Source: Salibacterium qingdaonense
Lineage (GTDB): Bacteria > Bacillota > Bacilli > Bacillales > Marinococcaceae
Direction: 5' to 3'
DNA: 64,000 bases
NCBI RefSeq assembly: GCF_900114715.1
Contig: NZ_FOTY01000009.1
Span: 1-64,000, forward strand
In this document: in pieces, positions 18,116 through 26,347 of the stretch
Numbering within the stretch: the stretch's first letter is position 1
Layout of the letters: each line of letters starts with the position of its first letter
The notes under the pieces: model-generated
The model's database searches: none
Seen by the model: only the letters and a program-made list of their open reading frames with translations
What the model was told of the DNA's origin: nothing
Program-made: the position numbers and the translations under genes

Positions 18116-18916
18116 ATGAAAAAGCTCATACTATTTATTTTCCTTGGCTGTTTGGTTATTTTTTATGCCTGTAGTACGGAGACAGAACCTGATAACGAAT
18201 CATCTGAGATATATTCGGAAGATAAAGGCTCATCCGATTCACAAAGAACAGAATCTGATAGGTCACAGGAAAAAAATATAGAAAAAAAGACTGTCTACTT
18301 AACCTTTGATGACGGTCCTACTTCAGCAACCACAGATATTTTAGATACTTTACACCAATTTAACGCCAAAGCAACCTTTTTCATGCTGGAACCTTCTATG
18401 AGAGAGTCACCAGAAGTTGTAAATAAGATCATAGAGCAAGGTCATGCTGTAGGTTTACATGGTGTGACCCACGACATAAACAACTTTTATAAATCTGAAC
18501 AATCCGCTCTTAAAGAAATAACTACCGCACAGGAGACCCTTCAACAAATTACAGGAGTCAGGTCCAATCTCATTCGGACACCTTATGGCAGTGTTCCGTA
18601 TTTAACTAAATCATATCGGGAGGTTTTAGACAGCAATGGTTTTAAATTGTGGGATTGGAATGTTGACAGCAGGGATTGGTCCTTATCCAGTGAGCAATAT
18701 TTGGATACGGTTATTGAACAAATAGAAGAACAAGTAAATGCAGGAGTGACGCCAATTATTCTTATGCATGATAAACAAAACACAGCTGACCATTTGTCTA
18801 GTCTATTAGCTTATCTATCGGAACATGGGTTCCAGACTGAAAAAATTAAAGAAAACACAAAACCATATAACTTTAACTGTTATCAACGTTGTCATCAAAT
18901 ATCCACACAGGAATAG
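18116..18916 (+). CDS. Lipoprotein polysaccharide deacetylase (NodB domain)
   Basis: The 266-residue protein has a signal ending in the lipobox FYAC and an acidic linker to about residue 58. A carbohydrate-esterase-4 domain follows: TFDDGPTSATT (motif 1), HGVTHDINNF (metal-binding H-x3-H type motif 2), RTPYGSVP (motif 3), DWNVDSRDW (motif 4) and ILMHD (motif 5). All catalytic positions are kept. It should remove acetyl groups from GlcNAc or MurNAc in peptidoglycan or another surface glycan outside the cell, changing sensitivity to hydrolases. The phased boxes upstream link it to the two-component system. Confidence 0.92.
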   Translation: MKKLILFIFLGCLVIFYACSTETEPDNESSEIYSEDKGSSDSQRTESDRSQEKNIEKKTVYLTFDDGPTSATTDILDTLHQFNAKATFFMLEPSMRESPEVVNKIIEQGHAVGLHGVTHDINNFYKSEQSALKEITTAQETLQQITGVRSNLIRTPYGSVPYLTKSYREVLDSNGFKLWDWNVDSRDWSLSSEQYLDTVIEQIEEQVNAGVTPIILMHDKQNTADHLSSLLAYLSEHGFQTEKIKENTKPYNFNCYQRCHQISTQE

Positions 18917-19121
18917 AGTGAACAAGAATTGAAGGAGAGCGTTAATGAGTCTCCCCCTGCCAGCAGTTGTTAAAAATTTGCTTATCATCGACTCTCAAGT
19001 TCAATTTTTATTATTATTTAATTTTAAAAAAACAAGATTGCTTGGATTCAGTAGAAGGTTGCCCAAATGAAAGGAGAACCGATTCCTGCTTCGGTAGAGA
19101 ACCAACGTATTTTTCGTTGAA
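18917..19121. other. No gene recognised
   Basis: Spacer after the deacetylase with no plausible reading frame or terminator. The operator-like boxes of the next unit start at its right end. Confidence 0.5.
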
Positions 19122-19165
19122 ATCTTTACTTGAGATCAACAACATCCTCATTTGATCTTTACCGT
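19122..19165 (+). promoter_or_regulatory. Phased ATCTTTAC boxes before the SGNH remnant
   Basis: ATCTTTACTTG (19122), AGATCAACAAC (19133), ATCCTCATTTG (19144) and ATCTTTACCGT (19155) are exactly 11 bp apart. This is the same arrangement as at 18023-18066. Confidence 0.45.
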
Positions 19166-19224
19166 ACAAGGATGCCCTGCCGTTTTCACACAGAGCATCG
19201 ATTGAAATTTAGGAGGTAATGGAT

Positions 19225-19697
19225 ATGACAAAAAGAAAATTTCTTACGGTGCTTATTGGAATCCTCATCATATTGGCTGCAGCCTGTAGTAATAAACAGG
19301 ACGACAATCAAACAGGTTCTGCCGGTGCAGGAGACCAGTATAAATCTACTTACAGAAACAATATATTTTTAGGAGATTCTATATTAGATGGTTTATCAGA
19401 AGTATTGGATGATTCCCGAGTTATAAGTAATGAAGGGGCTACGGCTCAATTCGCCATAGAAGAGGTGGATCAAATTGTCAATAAAAAAACACAGGATATT
19501 TTATTATGCTGGGGTCCGCTGACATATTGATGCCGGTGGACAATCCAACGGAACATTCCATGACGCATTACACGAAATTAATCGAGAAACTAAAAGAAAA
19601 ACTTCCAAATGCCCAGCTGCATGTCTTATCGGCACCCCCTGCGACCGAAGAAGCCATAAAAAAAGAACATTCGACCTTTGTTGAAGAGGATGCCTAG
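19225..19697 (+). pseudogene. SGNH-hydrolase lipoprotein, frameshifted
   Basis: AGGAGGT at 19211-19217 sets the start at ATG 19225. A signal with the lipobox AAAC leads to NNIFLGDSILDGLSEVLDD, an intact GDS nucleophile motif. Near 19500 the frame breaks: LLCWGPLTY stops at 19530 while the homologous continuation (LGSADILMP, then LKEKLPNAQLHVLSAPP) runs in another frame to 19697. It ends before the DxxH block. Together with the acyltransferase immediately downstream it mirrors the MBOAT/SGNH operon, with an acyltransferase-3 in place of MBOAT. Confidence 0.8.
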
Positions 19698-20805
19698 ATG
19701 CAGACAATGAAAAGTAGATATATGCCGGGATTGGATGGGATCAGGGTATTGGCAGTATTTGCAGTGATCGCCTACCATCTCGATGTGGGATGAGCCTCCG
19801 GAGGATTTTTAGGGGTGGGTGTATTTTTTGTTTTATCCGGCTATCTCATTACAGATTTAATGATGAAGGAATGGGAGAAGACAGGACAGATTGATTGGTG
19901 TCATTTTTGGTTTCGGCGTGCCAAACGGCTGCTGCCGGGAGTGCTTCTTTTTTTGATTGTGCTGGCTGGATGATCTTGTTTCATGTTTCCCAATTAGCTG
20001 ACCTTTGGGACGATTGGCTGGCTTCTCTATTTTACGTTGCTAATTGGTGGTTCATATTTAATGATGTTGGATATTTCTCCTATTTTGGAAATCCTTTGCC
20101 GTTATTACATCTCTGGTCTCTCGCTGTAGAAGAGCAATTTTATCTCGTTTGGCCATTTTTACTGTTATTGGGACTTCGTTTCGTCCAAAACGTAAGTTCC
20201 TAATCGTGCTTATCCTCGTTGGTGCATTGGTTTCAGCACTGGAAATGGCAGTACTCTATCAACCAGGGCTGCTGGATACAAGCAGGGTTTATTTCGGGAC
20301 TGATACCCGTGCGTTAGCCCTTCTGATTGGGGCAGCTCTTGTGTTATTTTTGCCCACCCAAATGTTCACGGGTAGAATGGCTGATAACAAACGTCTACTT
20401 CTTACTCTGGATATAGGGGGAACGATGGGTCTTGTCAGTTTATGCTGGCTGATGTGGCAGGCTAATCAGTATGATCCGTTTCTATACCGCGGTGGAATGG
20501 TCCTCCAATGTATTGCCGCAGCTGTTCATCCATCCAGTTGGATCACTCGCATCATGGGATGCAGGCCGTTGCGTTGGTTGGGGATTCGTTCATATGGCAT
20601 TTATATTTGGCATTATCCCATCCTTGTGTTGACCTTTCCTGCTGCAGTAACGGAAGGCTGGCAATCTATACCTCGTATTTTTATACAAATAGCTGTTATT
20701 CTTTTGATTGCGTCTTTTTCTTGGCGGTTTATTGAGAAACCCATTCGTTATAGAACGCCGGCAAAAAAATCGGACGTGCCAAAAGGGAAGCAGGCTCAGC
20801 CATGA
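19698..20805 (+). pseudogene. Acyltransferase-3 (OatA-like), broken by a stop and two frameshifts
   Basis: The frame starts at ATG 19698, right after the SGNH stop, with YMPGLDGIRVLAVFAVIAYH. A TGA interrupts it near 19790. GVFFVLSGYLITD follows in frame. A frameshift near 19970 leads to FHVSQLADLWDDWLASLFYVANWWF and HLWSLAVEEQFYLVWP, which carries the conserved active-region Glu. Another near 20190 leads to the C-terminal helices and SWRFIEKPIRY. The complete family layout of ten or so helices can be followed, but no whole protein can be made. It is a paralogue of the remnant at 3815-4590. Confidence 0.85.
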
Positions 20806-20860
20806 GGAAAATAAGCGTCAAATAGAACCACCTTTTTCCCCTAACAGGAATGCTCCATTT

Positions 20861-21268
20861 TCACTGACGGTCATTCTGCATCTGCTGCCCCTGCGGTAAT
20901 TCTTCCAGAGCCTCAAAAGACCGGTAGGTCACCGTTTTTGGGATATGATATATTTCTCTCCATTCCTTGATATAGGTTCGAATGGTGCTGTCTCCTGCTT
21001 CTTTGAAAGCATGTTTTTCTTCCAGCCAGTCCGAAATCTGCGAAGCCGACAGGTCCGGGTGCTCTCTCAACCAACGCAGGATGTAGTCCTGATAGCGATC
21101 CAATTTCCTTGTCCTGGTCTTTAACGTTTCGACCCACTCCATCGCTTGATCCCAATCCATGTCTAAATAGGTATAAACCGTGTTTCTTGATACGCCGCAC
21201 TTGCGGGCGATAGCCGAGATACTGAAACCCTCGTCTTTTAAGTCATGAATACGCATATGATCTTTCAT
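20861..21268 (-). pseudogene. IS21 transposase IstA, N-terminal fragment
   Basis: The frame has the helix-turn-helix ISAIARKCGVSRNTVYTYLD and the second DNA-binding region LSASQISDWLEEKH of IstA, followed by SFEALEELPQGQQMQ, where intact proteins continue into the first catalytic Asp (QVDFGE). It ends there, about 135 of about 500 residues. IS21 terminal-type repeats lie just outside the start. Confidence 0.85.
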
Positions 21269-21346
21269 TTTACTCACCTTTCGTTTCCCCCTGACCAGCG
21301 TTCATCGTTGCTTTTAGTATAGCTGGTCAGAGAAGAGTTAGTAACG

Positions 21347-21380
21347 AAAAAGTGTTCAATTTTATCAAGCAAAAAGTGTT
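21347..21380. repeat. IS21-type end repeats
   Basis: AAAAAGTGTT occurs at 21347-21356 and again at 21371-21380. Multiple short repeats just outside istA are typical of IS21 ends, so the element boundary probably lies near 21385. Confidence 0.6.
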
Positions 21381-22015
21381 AACTCTAATCTAGCAGTTAC
21401 ACTGCAAGTTTACTGAACTTGAAACGTAAAGTTCGGCGGAATATTCCACTTGCTACGAAAGAAGCACCTTTATTAAAACCAACACCATTTGGCTTGGTTA
21501 AAGGTATATTTTCCCGCACCTTTAAAAAAGACCCATGACTTTTAGGACAATAAATAAAACGGAGAAAAAGCAGGGCAGGCCGCGCCCTGCTCTTTTTTTG
21601 CAAATCAGTGAGTGTCGGATATTGTAATAGAAGTGACGAAAAAAGGTAAAAAGTATTAAATATAAAAAGAGATAATAGTCGTATCACCTATTTTACGTTA
21701 GTGCCATTTCGTATCCATTATTTTCTTAAAAAATTACAGTGACAGCTTGTTTCATGAAGGAAATGTAAGATCAAATATTCCAGCAATGAAAATAGTTATA
21801 AAATGAAAACTATTTAAATGAGAAATAAATCACTGGCAGTTACATATTTTTATTGTTTCGTAAGATGTATGTCCAATGTCTTATTTTTATCACCAAGAAA
21901 CATCTCTTTAAGAAAAATGAATTGAAGGAAAACATTTCCTGTGATAAAAATATCTATTAGGTTGTATCCATTCATGACTGCTTTTTTAAGGTGACTATTA
22001 TATACATACATAATT
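21381..22015. other. Intergenic region before the membrane-protein array
   Basis: About 640 bp without a supported gene. The only clear structure is the terminator at 21570-21599, which must have served a gene now lost or unrecognised. Confidence 0.5.
21570..21599 (+). terminator. Orphan rho-independent terminator
   Basis: GCAGGGC (21570-21576) pairs with GCCCTGC (21584-21590), followed by TCTTTTTTT. An A-rich left flank makes it bidirectional. No gene can be assigned to it. Confidence 0.8.
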
Positions 22016-22028
22016 GAGGATGATAAAC

Positions 22029-22274
22029 ATGCTTATTGTACTGGACGAGACTATTGGATTCAGCTCCCTGCCGTTTCAAGCTGAAAATGATATTTCCTAC
22101 GTTATAAAGCCTGCGAAAACAAAAAAGCAAAACCAGATGTTTGAAGAGTATGAAAAGGATCAATCTTCGACTGTATTTTCTAAAAACCTGCGATTTTCCC
22201 CGTATTCTATGGAAGACAAGAATGGCTGGGAGATGCGGTATCAGAAATTGCCCCGAATCTCGGTGAGAAAATAA
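22029..22274 (+). CDS. Short N-terminal frame of the glycine-rich protein
   Basis: ATG 22029 follows GAGGATGAT. The 81-residue product (MLIVLDETIGFSSLPFQAEND...) matches no family I know. In the frame used by the next ORF, coding-like sequence continues upstream of its ATG (LGDAVSEIAPNLGEKIKEYSG, 22229-22291). Loss of one base in the C4 run at 22198-22201 would join the two frames as KNLRFSP-VFYGRQEWLGDAV. I therefore read 22029-23422 as one gene of about 460 residues with a frameshift; the alternative is two overlapping genes. There is no LXG or WXG motif. Confidence 0.5.
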   Translation: MLIVLDETIGFSSLPFQAENDISYVIKPAKTKKQNQMFEEYEKDQSSTVFSKNLRFSPYSMEDKNGWEMRYQKLPRISVRK

Positions 22275-22291
22275 AAGAGTACAGCGGGCAG

Positions 22292-23422
22292 ATGGAAGGC
22301 ATTATTAAAGGCCTTACCAACCCTGATTCAATAGGAGATTTTCTGAAGTCATTAGGGGAAGGGCTGTTTGCACTCTCCCCCGCCGGCATGAGCCAGATGT
22401 TTGCTGATTTGTTATCAAGTGGTGCGGTTGACGCGTGGAATGCAGCGCCTGACTGGGTCCAGGGATTACTCAAAGGACTCGGAGTTGGATTAGCAATTGC
22501 CGGTGCCATTATCGGCGGTGCGCTCCTGCTCGGCATTGGGGGCACAATGCTTGCTATCCTGGCAGGAATTGGAGCACTTGGTGCTGCGATTTATGGTGCG
22601 ATTGTCGGTGGAGATAACTTTAATGCGCTCACCGCCGGCGGTATTGTATTGGGAACCGTGTTCATTCCACTGGGAGGCTATAGTGCTGGAGCACTGCTCA
22701 GTACACGGGCAGCGTTCATGTTGGGAACAAGATCTCATCTTGCGCTCAGTAGGTTTGCCGGATGGGCGATGACAAAATTATCAGCCGGCTGGGCAAGTCT
22801 TTCCGGAGTTTTTGGTCAAATGAAATGGGGGGCTATTGTCGGGGGAGGTATACCCTCTCTTCAACATTTTGCTATTTTATTAGAAGATCCTTCAGCCTTT
22901 GACATGAAAAAAGCGTTGGTGGACATCACAGCAGGTACTTTAACTGGCGGGTCCCTGGCTGTACTGGGCAGCGGATTTATGGCTCCTGGTCTAGCGAACA
23001 AATTGAAGAGGGTACTCACAGCTTCCGGAATAGGAGGAGGTGCTTCTACCCTTGGTGACTGGGCTCTTGGCGATGGGTTGACCCTCTCATCATTTCTCAC
23101 CGGTGCGTTGATTACTGCTATCTTCTTCCCATTGGGATCTTATTCGACGACCATGGCTAATCAAACGATTGGAAAAACGATGACCTCAACACAAAAGAAA
23201 AATTTGAATATTGCTGTCGATGTTATCAATGGTTTCAAACAGACCGCATTCACCAACACTTTCAAAAAACCAATAATGAACGGGTTTCATAAACTGGGTG
23301 ATATGTTCTCTAATGGCTGGAACCGTTTGATGGATGGAAACGTAAGCAATGTCGACCACACCGATACGGAACAGCTTCAGCATGACATCGATGAAAAAAC
23401 CAATAGTCGTTCGCGAGGATAG
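22292..23422 (+). CDS. Glycine-rich membrane-active protein, putative pore-forming toxin
   Basis: The 376-residue frame begins with amphipathic helices (EGIIKGLTNPDSIGDFLKSL). A long glycine-zipper-like hydrophobic block follows (about 60-115: GVGLAIAGAIIGG, then GIGALGAAIYGAIVGG), and a second Gly/Ala-rich hydrophobic region lies at about 205-290. The tail (about 320-376) is polar. Such blocks occur in membrane-depolarising effectors of type VIIb secretion, for example TspA and TelE. No enzymatic toxin domain or signal peptide is visible. Seven small membrane proteins follow, and parts of this gene's 3' end recur between them. That arrangement supports toxin plus immunity array, but this is inference. 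ATG 22292 has no good ribosome binding site, in line with a frameshifted longer gene. Confidence 0.55.
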   Translation: MEGIIKGLTNPDSIGDFLKSLGEGLFALSPAGMSQMFADLLSSGAVDAWNAAPDWVQGLLKGLGVGLAIAGAIIGGALLLGIGGTMLAILAGIGALGAAIYGAIVGGDNFNALTAGGIVLGTVFIPLGGYSAGALLSTRAAFMLGTRSHLALSRFAGWAMTKLSAGWASLSGVFGQMKWGAIVGGGIPSLQHFAILLEDPSAFDMKKALVDITAGTLTGGSLAVLGSGFMAPGLANKLKRVLTASGIGGGASTLGDWALGDGLTLSSFLTGALITAIFFPLGSYSTTMANQTIGKTMTSTQKKNLNIAVDVINGFKQTAFTNTFKKPIMNGFHKLGDMFSNGWNRLMDGNVSNVDHTDTEQLQHDIDEKTNSRSRG

Positions 23423-23432
23423 GAGGGTACCT

Positions 23433-23738
23433 ATGTTAGTGAGGGTATTAAATGTATGTGTTGTTTTGTTTATTTGTATGATAGTTACTGCCTTTTCTAT
23501 AGCTGGTTTCACGCCAGAGGTTGCAGAAAACCTCTTTACCATTTCATGGTTGAGTGTATCCATGAGAATTTTGATATTTATGGTATGGACCGGTACAGTG
23601 ACGAATGCTGTTCGCAAGTATTACAAGGAAAACCAAGTGAGGCTTGTTCACTTTCGGATTGGCCTGTTGGTAACGATAGTTGGTCTTTTGTTCTTTGAAT
23701 GGAAAAACGGCTGGCCGATTATCAGTTCAATTTTCTAG
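23433..23738 (+). CDS. Array copy 1: three-helix membrane protein, putative immunity protein
   Basis: ATG 23433 follows AGGAGGGT, and the 101-residue product opens MLVRVLNVCVVLF. Helices lie at about 4-26, 44-62 and 75-90. Between helix 1 and 2 is the family hallmark AGFTPEVAENLFTISWLS, and the C-terminus is EWKNGWPIISSIF. It has no signal peptide cleavage site and should be an inner-membrane protein. It starts 10 bp after the stop of the glycine-rich gene, so the two are co-transcribed. A longer in-frame start at 23349 would overlap that gene and lacks conservation with the other copies. No database family is recognised; immunity is inferred from context. Confidence 0.8.
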   Translation: MLVRVLNVCVVLFICMIVTAFSIAGFTPEVAENLFTISWLSVSMRILIFMVWTGTVTNAVRKYYKENQVRLVHFRIGLLVTIVGLLFFEWKNGWPIISSIF

Positions 23739-23875
23739 TTTGTTCGTCTGTCGTGAACACTTTAAATAAGCAGAGGTAAAGCGGCAGCCTCCCTGTTGAA
23801 GATGTAGCCTGCGCCGATACAGAATCAACTTCAACATAACATCGATGAAAACAAATAGCCGTATAGGGGATGGGT

Positions 23876-24174
23876 ATGTTAGTGAAGATATTAAATGTAT
23901 GTGTTGTCTTATTTTTTGGTATAGGGATTGCTTTTTTGGTTTTAGGAAGTATCAATTCGTAGTTGGGGATGTTTACCATTTCATGGTTCAGCATCTTTAT
24001 GAGGCTGTTTATGTTGATATTAATGATTGGTGCGATGACCAATTTGTTCCGGATGCATAAAAAGAAGACCAAGTGAGGCTTGTTCACTTTCGCAATGGTG
24101 TATTGGTAACTATATTCGGAATGTTATTTTTTTACTGGAAAAATGGTTGGCCGATCATGAACTCGTTGTTTTAG
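23876..24174 (+). pseudogene. Array copy 2, degenerate
   Basis: ATG 23876 opens MLVKILNVCVVLFFGIGIAFL, but a TAG at about 23960 falls where other copies read FTPEVAED, which is deleted. Coding-like sequence resumes (MFTISWFSIFMRLFMLILM) and then loses frame at the VRKYYKENQ position near 24062. The tail TGKMVGRS corresponds to EWKNGWP in the wrong frame. Confidence 0.85.
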
Positions 24175-24254
24175 TGTTGTATTCGTTGTCAGGCACTTAA
24201 GTGGATTGTGCAGCGGATGTACGCTTTTACCGGAGCAGATAGGTGGGGCTAAAG

Positions 24255-24557
24255 TTGGTAAAAGTATTAAATGTATGTGTTGTTATATTTATTGGAATGG
24301 TAGTTATTTCCTTTTCTATGGCTGGTTTCATGCCAGGTGTGGCAGAAGACTTATTTACTATTTCATGGTTGAGTGAATCCTTGATGATTTTGCTATTTAT
24401 AGTAGGTATAGGATCAATTACCAATTTCGTTCGCAAGTATTTTGGGGAAGACCAAGTGAGGTTTGTCCACTTTCAGACTGCCCTATTGATAATGATAGTC
24501 GGCCTTTTAATAGCTGATTGGAAAAATGGGTGGCCGATTATCCGTTCATATTTCTAG
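24255..24557 (+). CDS. Array copy 3: three-helix membrane protein
   Basis: Alignment with its siblings and AGGTGGGG six bases upstream place the start at TTG 24255, giving 100 residues. A GTG at 24243 is the longer option. The product keeps the pattern LVKVLNVCVVIF, AGFMPGVAEDLFTISWLS, FVRKYFGEDQVRFVHF and DWKNGWPIIRSYF. It is closest to copy 4, from which it differs at roughly ten positions. Its spacer lacks the clear upstream-gene relic seen before copies 2, 4 and 6 and is about 60 bp shorter. Confidence 0.8.
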   Translation: MVKVLNVCVVIFIGMVVISFSMAGFMPGVAEDLFTISWLSESLMILLFIVGIGSITNFVRKYFGEDQVRFVHFQTALLIMIVGLLIADWKNGWPIIRSYF

Positions 24558-24694
24558 TTTGTTCGTCTGTCGTGAACGCTTTAAATAAGCAGAGGTAAAG
24601 CGGCAGCCTCCCTGTTGAAGATGTAACCTGCGCCGATACGGAACAACTTCAACATAACATCGATGAAAACAAATAGCCGTATAGGGGAATACGT

Positions 24695-25000
24695 ATGTTA
24701 GTGAAGATATTAAATGTATGTGTTGTTATATTTATCGAAATGGTAGTTATTTCCTTTTCTATGGCTGGTTTTACGCCAGGTGTGGCAGAAGACTTATTTA
24801 CTATTTCATGGTTGAGTGAATCCTTGAAGATTTTGATATTTATAGTAGGTATAGGGTCAATTACCAATTTCGTTCGCAAGTATTTTGGGGAAGACCAAGT
24901 GAGGTTTGTCCACTTTCAGACTGCCCTATTTATAATGATAGTCGGCCTTTTGTACTATGAATGGAAAAACGGGTGGCCGATTATCCGTTCATATTTCTAG
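24695..25000 (+). CDS. Array copy 4: three-helix membrane protein
   Basis: The 101-residue product starts MLVKILNVCVVIFIEMVV and is nearly the same as copy 3 through helix 2. A Glu (IFIEMVV) sits within helix 1 where copy 3 has Gly, and helix 3 ends GLLYYEWKNGW. The first two thirds of copies 3 and 4 are almost identical in DNA, which suggests recent gene conversion or duplication between these neighbours. The relic of the upstream gene's tail is well kept at 24630-24680. Confidence 0.82.
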   Translation: MLVKILNVCVVIFIEMVVISFSMAGFTPGVAEDLFTISWLSESLKILIFIVGIGSITNFVRKYFGEDQVRFVHFQTALFIMIVGLLYYEWKNGWPIIRSYF

Positions 25001-25147
25001 TATGTTCGTCTGTCGTGAACGCTACAAATAAGCAGAGGTAAAGCGGCAGCCTCCCCTTGGAAGATTTCGACTGCTCCGATTCGGAACAACTTCAGTATAA
25101 GTTCGATGAAAAAAACAGTCATTCATGAGGATAGTGAGGGGATGCGT

Positions 25148-25454
25148 ATGTTAGTGAAGTTGTTAAATGTATGTGGTGTAATATTTATTGTCTTGATAGT
25201 TACTTCCTTTTCTATAGCTGGTTTCACGCCAGAGGTAGCAGAAGACATATTTACCATTCCATGGTTAAGTGTATCTATGGGAATTTTGATGTTTATAGTA
25301 TCGACTGGAACAATGACGAATGTCATTCGCAAGCATTACAAGGGAAAACCAAGTGAGGCCTGTTCACTTTTTCTGTGGCGTATATATAACGATATTCGGC
25401 TTTTTAATAGGTGAATGGGAAAACGGGTGGCCAATCATTAGCTCGTTTTTCTAG
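25148..25454 (+). pseudogene. Array copy 5, frameshifted in the C-terminal third
   Basis: The gene reads MLVKLLNVCGVIFIVLIV through AGFTPEVAEDIFTIPWLS to VIRKHYK. One extra G near 25343 then shifts the frame into KPSEACSLFLW, which stops at 25414. The original frame continues as QVRPVHFF... to GEWENGWPIISSFF and its stop at 25452-25454. Helix 3 is therefore lost from the product. Confidence 0.85.
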
Positions 25455-25597
25455 AGTTGTGTACGTTTTTCGTGAACGCTGCAAATAAGTAGAGGTGAAG
25501 CCGGATGTGCCTCTCCCTTGAAGATGTAGCCTGCGCCGATACAGAACCAACTTCAACATAACATCGATGAAAACAAATAGCCGTATAGGGGATGGGT

Positions 25598-25903
25598 ATG
25601 TTAGTGAAGATATTAAATGTGTGTGTTGGATTATTTCTTGGTATAGGAATTACTGGCTTTGCTATAGCTGGTTTCGCGCCAGAAGTAGTAGAAGATATCT
25701 TTACCGTTACGTGGTTCAGTGTTTCCTTGGGATTATTGATGTTGATATTACTGAGCGGTGCGGTGACCAATATGTTACGTATACATCATAAAGAAAAACA
25801 GGTAAGGTTCGTTCACTTTCGCAATGGCGTATTGATAACGATATTCGGTCTTTTGTTCTTTGAATGGAAAAACGGTTGGCGGGTTATTAGTTCATTTTTC
25901 TAG
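25598..25903 (+). CDS. Array copy 6: three-helix membrane protein
   Basis: ATG 25598 (alternative 25592) gives 101 residues. Helix 1 is more diverged (CVGLFLGIGITGFAIAGF), followed by APEVVEDIFTVTWFS, a longer run of Leu in helix 2 (SLGLLMLILLSGAVTNM) and EWKNGWRVISSFF. It shares TNM and Met/His-rich residues with copy 2, so the two probably descend from one another. Intact, and preceded by a relic of the upstream gene's 3' end. Confidence 0.82.
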   Translation: MLVKILNVCVGLFLGIGITGFAIAGFAPEVVEDIFTVTWFSVSLGLLMLILLSGAVTNMLRIHHKEKQVRFVHFRNGVLITIFGLLFFEWKNGWRVISSFF

Positions 25904-26026
25904 TTTGTTTGCCTTTCGTGATTACTGCAAATAGGCAGAAGTAAAGCGGCATCCTCCCCTGGGAAAAGCTTCAGCATAACATCGATGAGAAAACAAACAG
26001 TCGTTCATGTAGATAGGAGGATGAGT

Positions 26027-26332
26027 ATGTTAGTGAAGGTATTGAATCTATGTGGTGTATTATTATTAGGTATAGGACTTCCTTCCTTTGCTATAGGTAG
26101 TTTCGCGCCAGAGGTGGCAGAAGACCTCTTTACCATTACGTGGTTGAGTATATTATTGAGAATTATTTCATTTATAGCATATATTGGAACTGTGACGAAT
26201 GTCATTCGCAAGCTTTACAAGGAAAACCAGGTGAGGCTTGTTCACTTTCAAATTGGCGTATTGGTATCGATATTCGGCCTTTTAATAGTTGATTGGAAAA
26301 GCGGGTGGCCGATTATCCGTTCATTTTTCTAA
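26027..26332 (+). CDS. Array copy 7: three-helix membrane protein
   Basis: ATG 26027 is placed by the conserved MLVKVLN start and by AGGAGG eight bases upstream. The 101-residue product has helix 1 GVLLLGIGLPSFAIGSF, then APEVAEDLFTITWLS, a divergent helix 2 (ILLRIISFIAYIGTV) and DWKSGWPIIRSFF. It is the last copy. The OmpA-like lipoprotein begins 15 bp after its stop, so the whole array and the lipoproteins may form one transcript. Confidence 0.82.
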   Translation: MLVKVLNLCGVLLLGIGLPSFAIGSFAPEVAEDLFTITWLSILLRIISFIAYIGTVTNVIRKLYKENQVRLVHFQIGVLVSIFGLLIVDWKSGWPIIRSFF

Positions 26333-26347
26333 AACAGGGAGGATATG

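Larger units (their letters stand above)
23433..26332 (+). repeat. Tandem array of seven ~430-bp gene units
   Basis: Units start at 23433, 23876, 24255, 24695, 25148, 25598 and 26027, spaced 379-453 bp. Each has a small membrane-protein gene ending in a TTYTAG-type stop. Most spacers carry a relic of the upstream gene's last codons (for example CCGATACGGAACAACTTCAA at about 24634), then ATCGATGAAAA and a ribosome binding site. Copies differ by scattered substitutions, so the amplification is not recent. Units 2 and 5 are broken. Confidence 0.9.

Noticed and set aside
18967-19155. 62-residue ORF between the deacetylase and the SGNH remnant
   Set aside because: No ribosome binding site, AT-biased random-looking composition, and it overlaps the phased operator boxes.
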